A program made the translations under genes and the position numbers. A model generated the notes under the pieces. That model searched no databases and was not told where the DNA came from. It saw nothing but the letters and a program-made list of their open reading frames with translations. Shown here in pieces: positions 62,837 through 64,000 of a DNA stretch of 64,000 nt (position 1 is the stretch's first letter; each line of letters begins with the position of its first letter). The stretch is from Maea johnstoni (lineage: Eukaryota > Annelida > Polychaeta > Spionida > Magelonidae): the NCBI GenBank assembly GCA_963942565.1, contig OZ012685.1, positions 45,911,139 to 45,975,138 on the forward strand, in the 5' to 3' direction.

Positions 62837-64000
62837 AATACTTAAAAAGGATTCCTACATTAAACCATGGAATTGAGTATATTGGAGTGGTTCCATTTGT
62901 GAACTGTAGGCACTATCATTGATAGTTGGCCCCAACGTTGTGCACCTTTCTCACTCATCACACAGTCAGGGGGGTGGTGAACAAGAACTGTTATTTTCAA
63001 GGTCCCTACCCCCTTGGAACCACAGGGAAAGTGCCACAACTTTCAAAAATGATGTTTTTTTTTTAAATATTAAAAATTATAGGTTTTTATGCACAGTTAT
63101 AATAAGCATATAGGACTCTGCCGTAATTGAGGATTTCTTGACCCCTGGGTCATTAGTTGAGGGGAAGGGGGTTGGTGTGCAAAATTAATAAGATATTAAA
63201 ACACTTACAATCCTAGAAAATACTGAACTGTTTTGTTGTTTTTTAAACAATTTTGGTATTGCATCTTTGGAGTCAGGGGGAAGAGAATTGTGATTTTCAA
63301 GGTCACCACCCCTGGGACCTTAGGGGTGGGGTCAAAACCTTATAAAAGTGTGCAATTGTCAAGAATCCTCTTTACTCCTGCAAACCTAGCAGGTGCATCT
63401 TTCAAATATGCAAGGGTGCTCTACCAAGAATTCAAGGCCCCCAGGATCAGTAGTTCAGGCCCGAGGGTGGGAGTAAACTTGACCAGATATTACCAATACT
63501 TCATACATTGTTGAAAGAATATTTTCAAATGACTTGCCAAGTACTAAACTTGTTTTCACCAATTTTCGTACTAGCATCTTTGTGGGTAGGGCAAGACACA
63601 TTGCAATTTTCATAAGCCCCACCCACGGGACCCTTAGGCATTGGGTGAAAACTGTCAGTTCTTGTACTGACGACACAGTAAAACAGGGACTGTGATTATC
63701 ATGATTCCTACCCCCAGGGGACATCCCTGAAATGTCCTGGGAGTCGGCCAAATTACTGAAATGATGCTCCAGTAATATGGCCAAATCCCTCATTTTTATA
63801 GTAAAAATAAGATTCAAAGAAAGGCTGTCTTTTTAATGAACTTTATTCCTGATTTATCTCACAGATGACAAATAACATACTATATTATTATCATAACAAT
63901 CAATCAAAGAAGGAAAATGCTTTTGATTGTCAATCTCCGATAAACTACAACTAGTATACTGTTTCTGTATTCATTACCATCGTCTAGATATTAATAATAA
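62837..64000. other. End region with degenerate 300-bp tandem repeat
   Basis: A block of the type gcatcttt...tcaggggg...gtgattttcaaggtccctacccc...gggacc..agggg recurs near 62945, 63260, 63570 and 63670 with strong divergence. No exon of the Sushi gene was found here. Confidence 0.5.

Overview
The window is animal nuclear DNA: AT-rich, intron-rich, and full of short DNA-transposon copies and (TA)n tracts. Two host genes can be read exon by exon, and both match vertebrate proteins closely. Several minisatellites sit exactly across exon-intron junctions. From memory, such 'mirage' minisatellites were described in amphioxus, so my best guess is a cephalochordate (Branchiostoma-like); this is an inference and was not tested by search.

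Layout. 1-16498 (+): the last 18 coding exons (901 aa) of a VWA3A orthologue, a protein with two von Willebrand A domains that is linked to motile cilia; its 5' end lies before the window. One exon runs into 17 tandem copies of its own splice donor (87-bp unit), and another is preceded by seven tandem copies of its own splice acceptor (75-bp unit). 16499-26077: intergenic DNA with TTAA-flanked MITEs, hAT-type elements, a TTA-flanked MITE and a 38-bp minisatellite. 34544-26078 (-): a complete DNAAF5 (HEATR2) gene, 10 exons and 839 codons, a HEAT-repeat factor for cytoplasmic preassembly of axonemal dyneins. VWA3A and DNAAF5 converge tail to tail.

34600-44090: no host gene recognised. It holds a LINE 3' fragment next to the DNAAF5 start, hairpins, MITE remains and one SOX-POU-like composite site. 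44091-59572: a repeat-built block. It contains a 1.7-kb repeat (R1, R2 direct; R3 inverted) made of about 350-bp sub-repeats, a LINE of L1/Tx1 type with an uninterrupted 1278-codon ORF, and a 1.5-kb TIR element filled with about 0.9 kb of (AT)n. R2 and R3 face each other like the arms of a 5.9-kb foldback element.

59717-62268 (-): two tandem, near-identical Sushi (CCP) exons of a partial extracellular-protein gene, then a tRNA-derived SINE (62530-62836) and degenerate repeats to the end.

No CRISPR array, operon, rRNA or convincing functional tRNA gene was seen, and no LTR element or Polinton was recognised.
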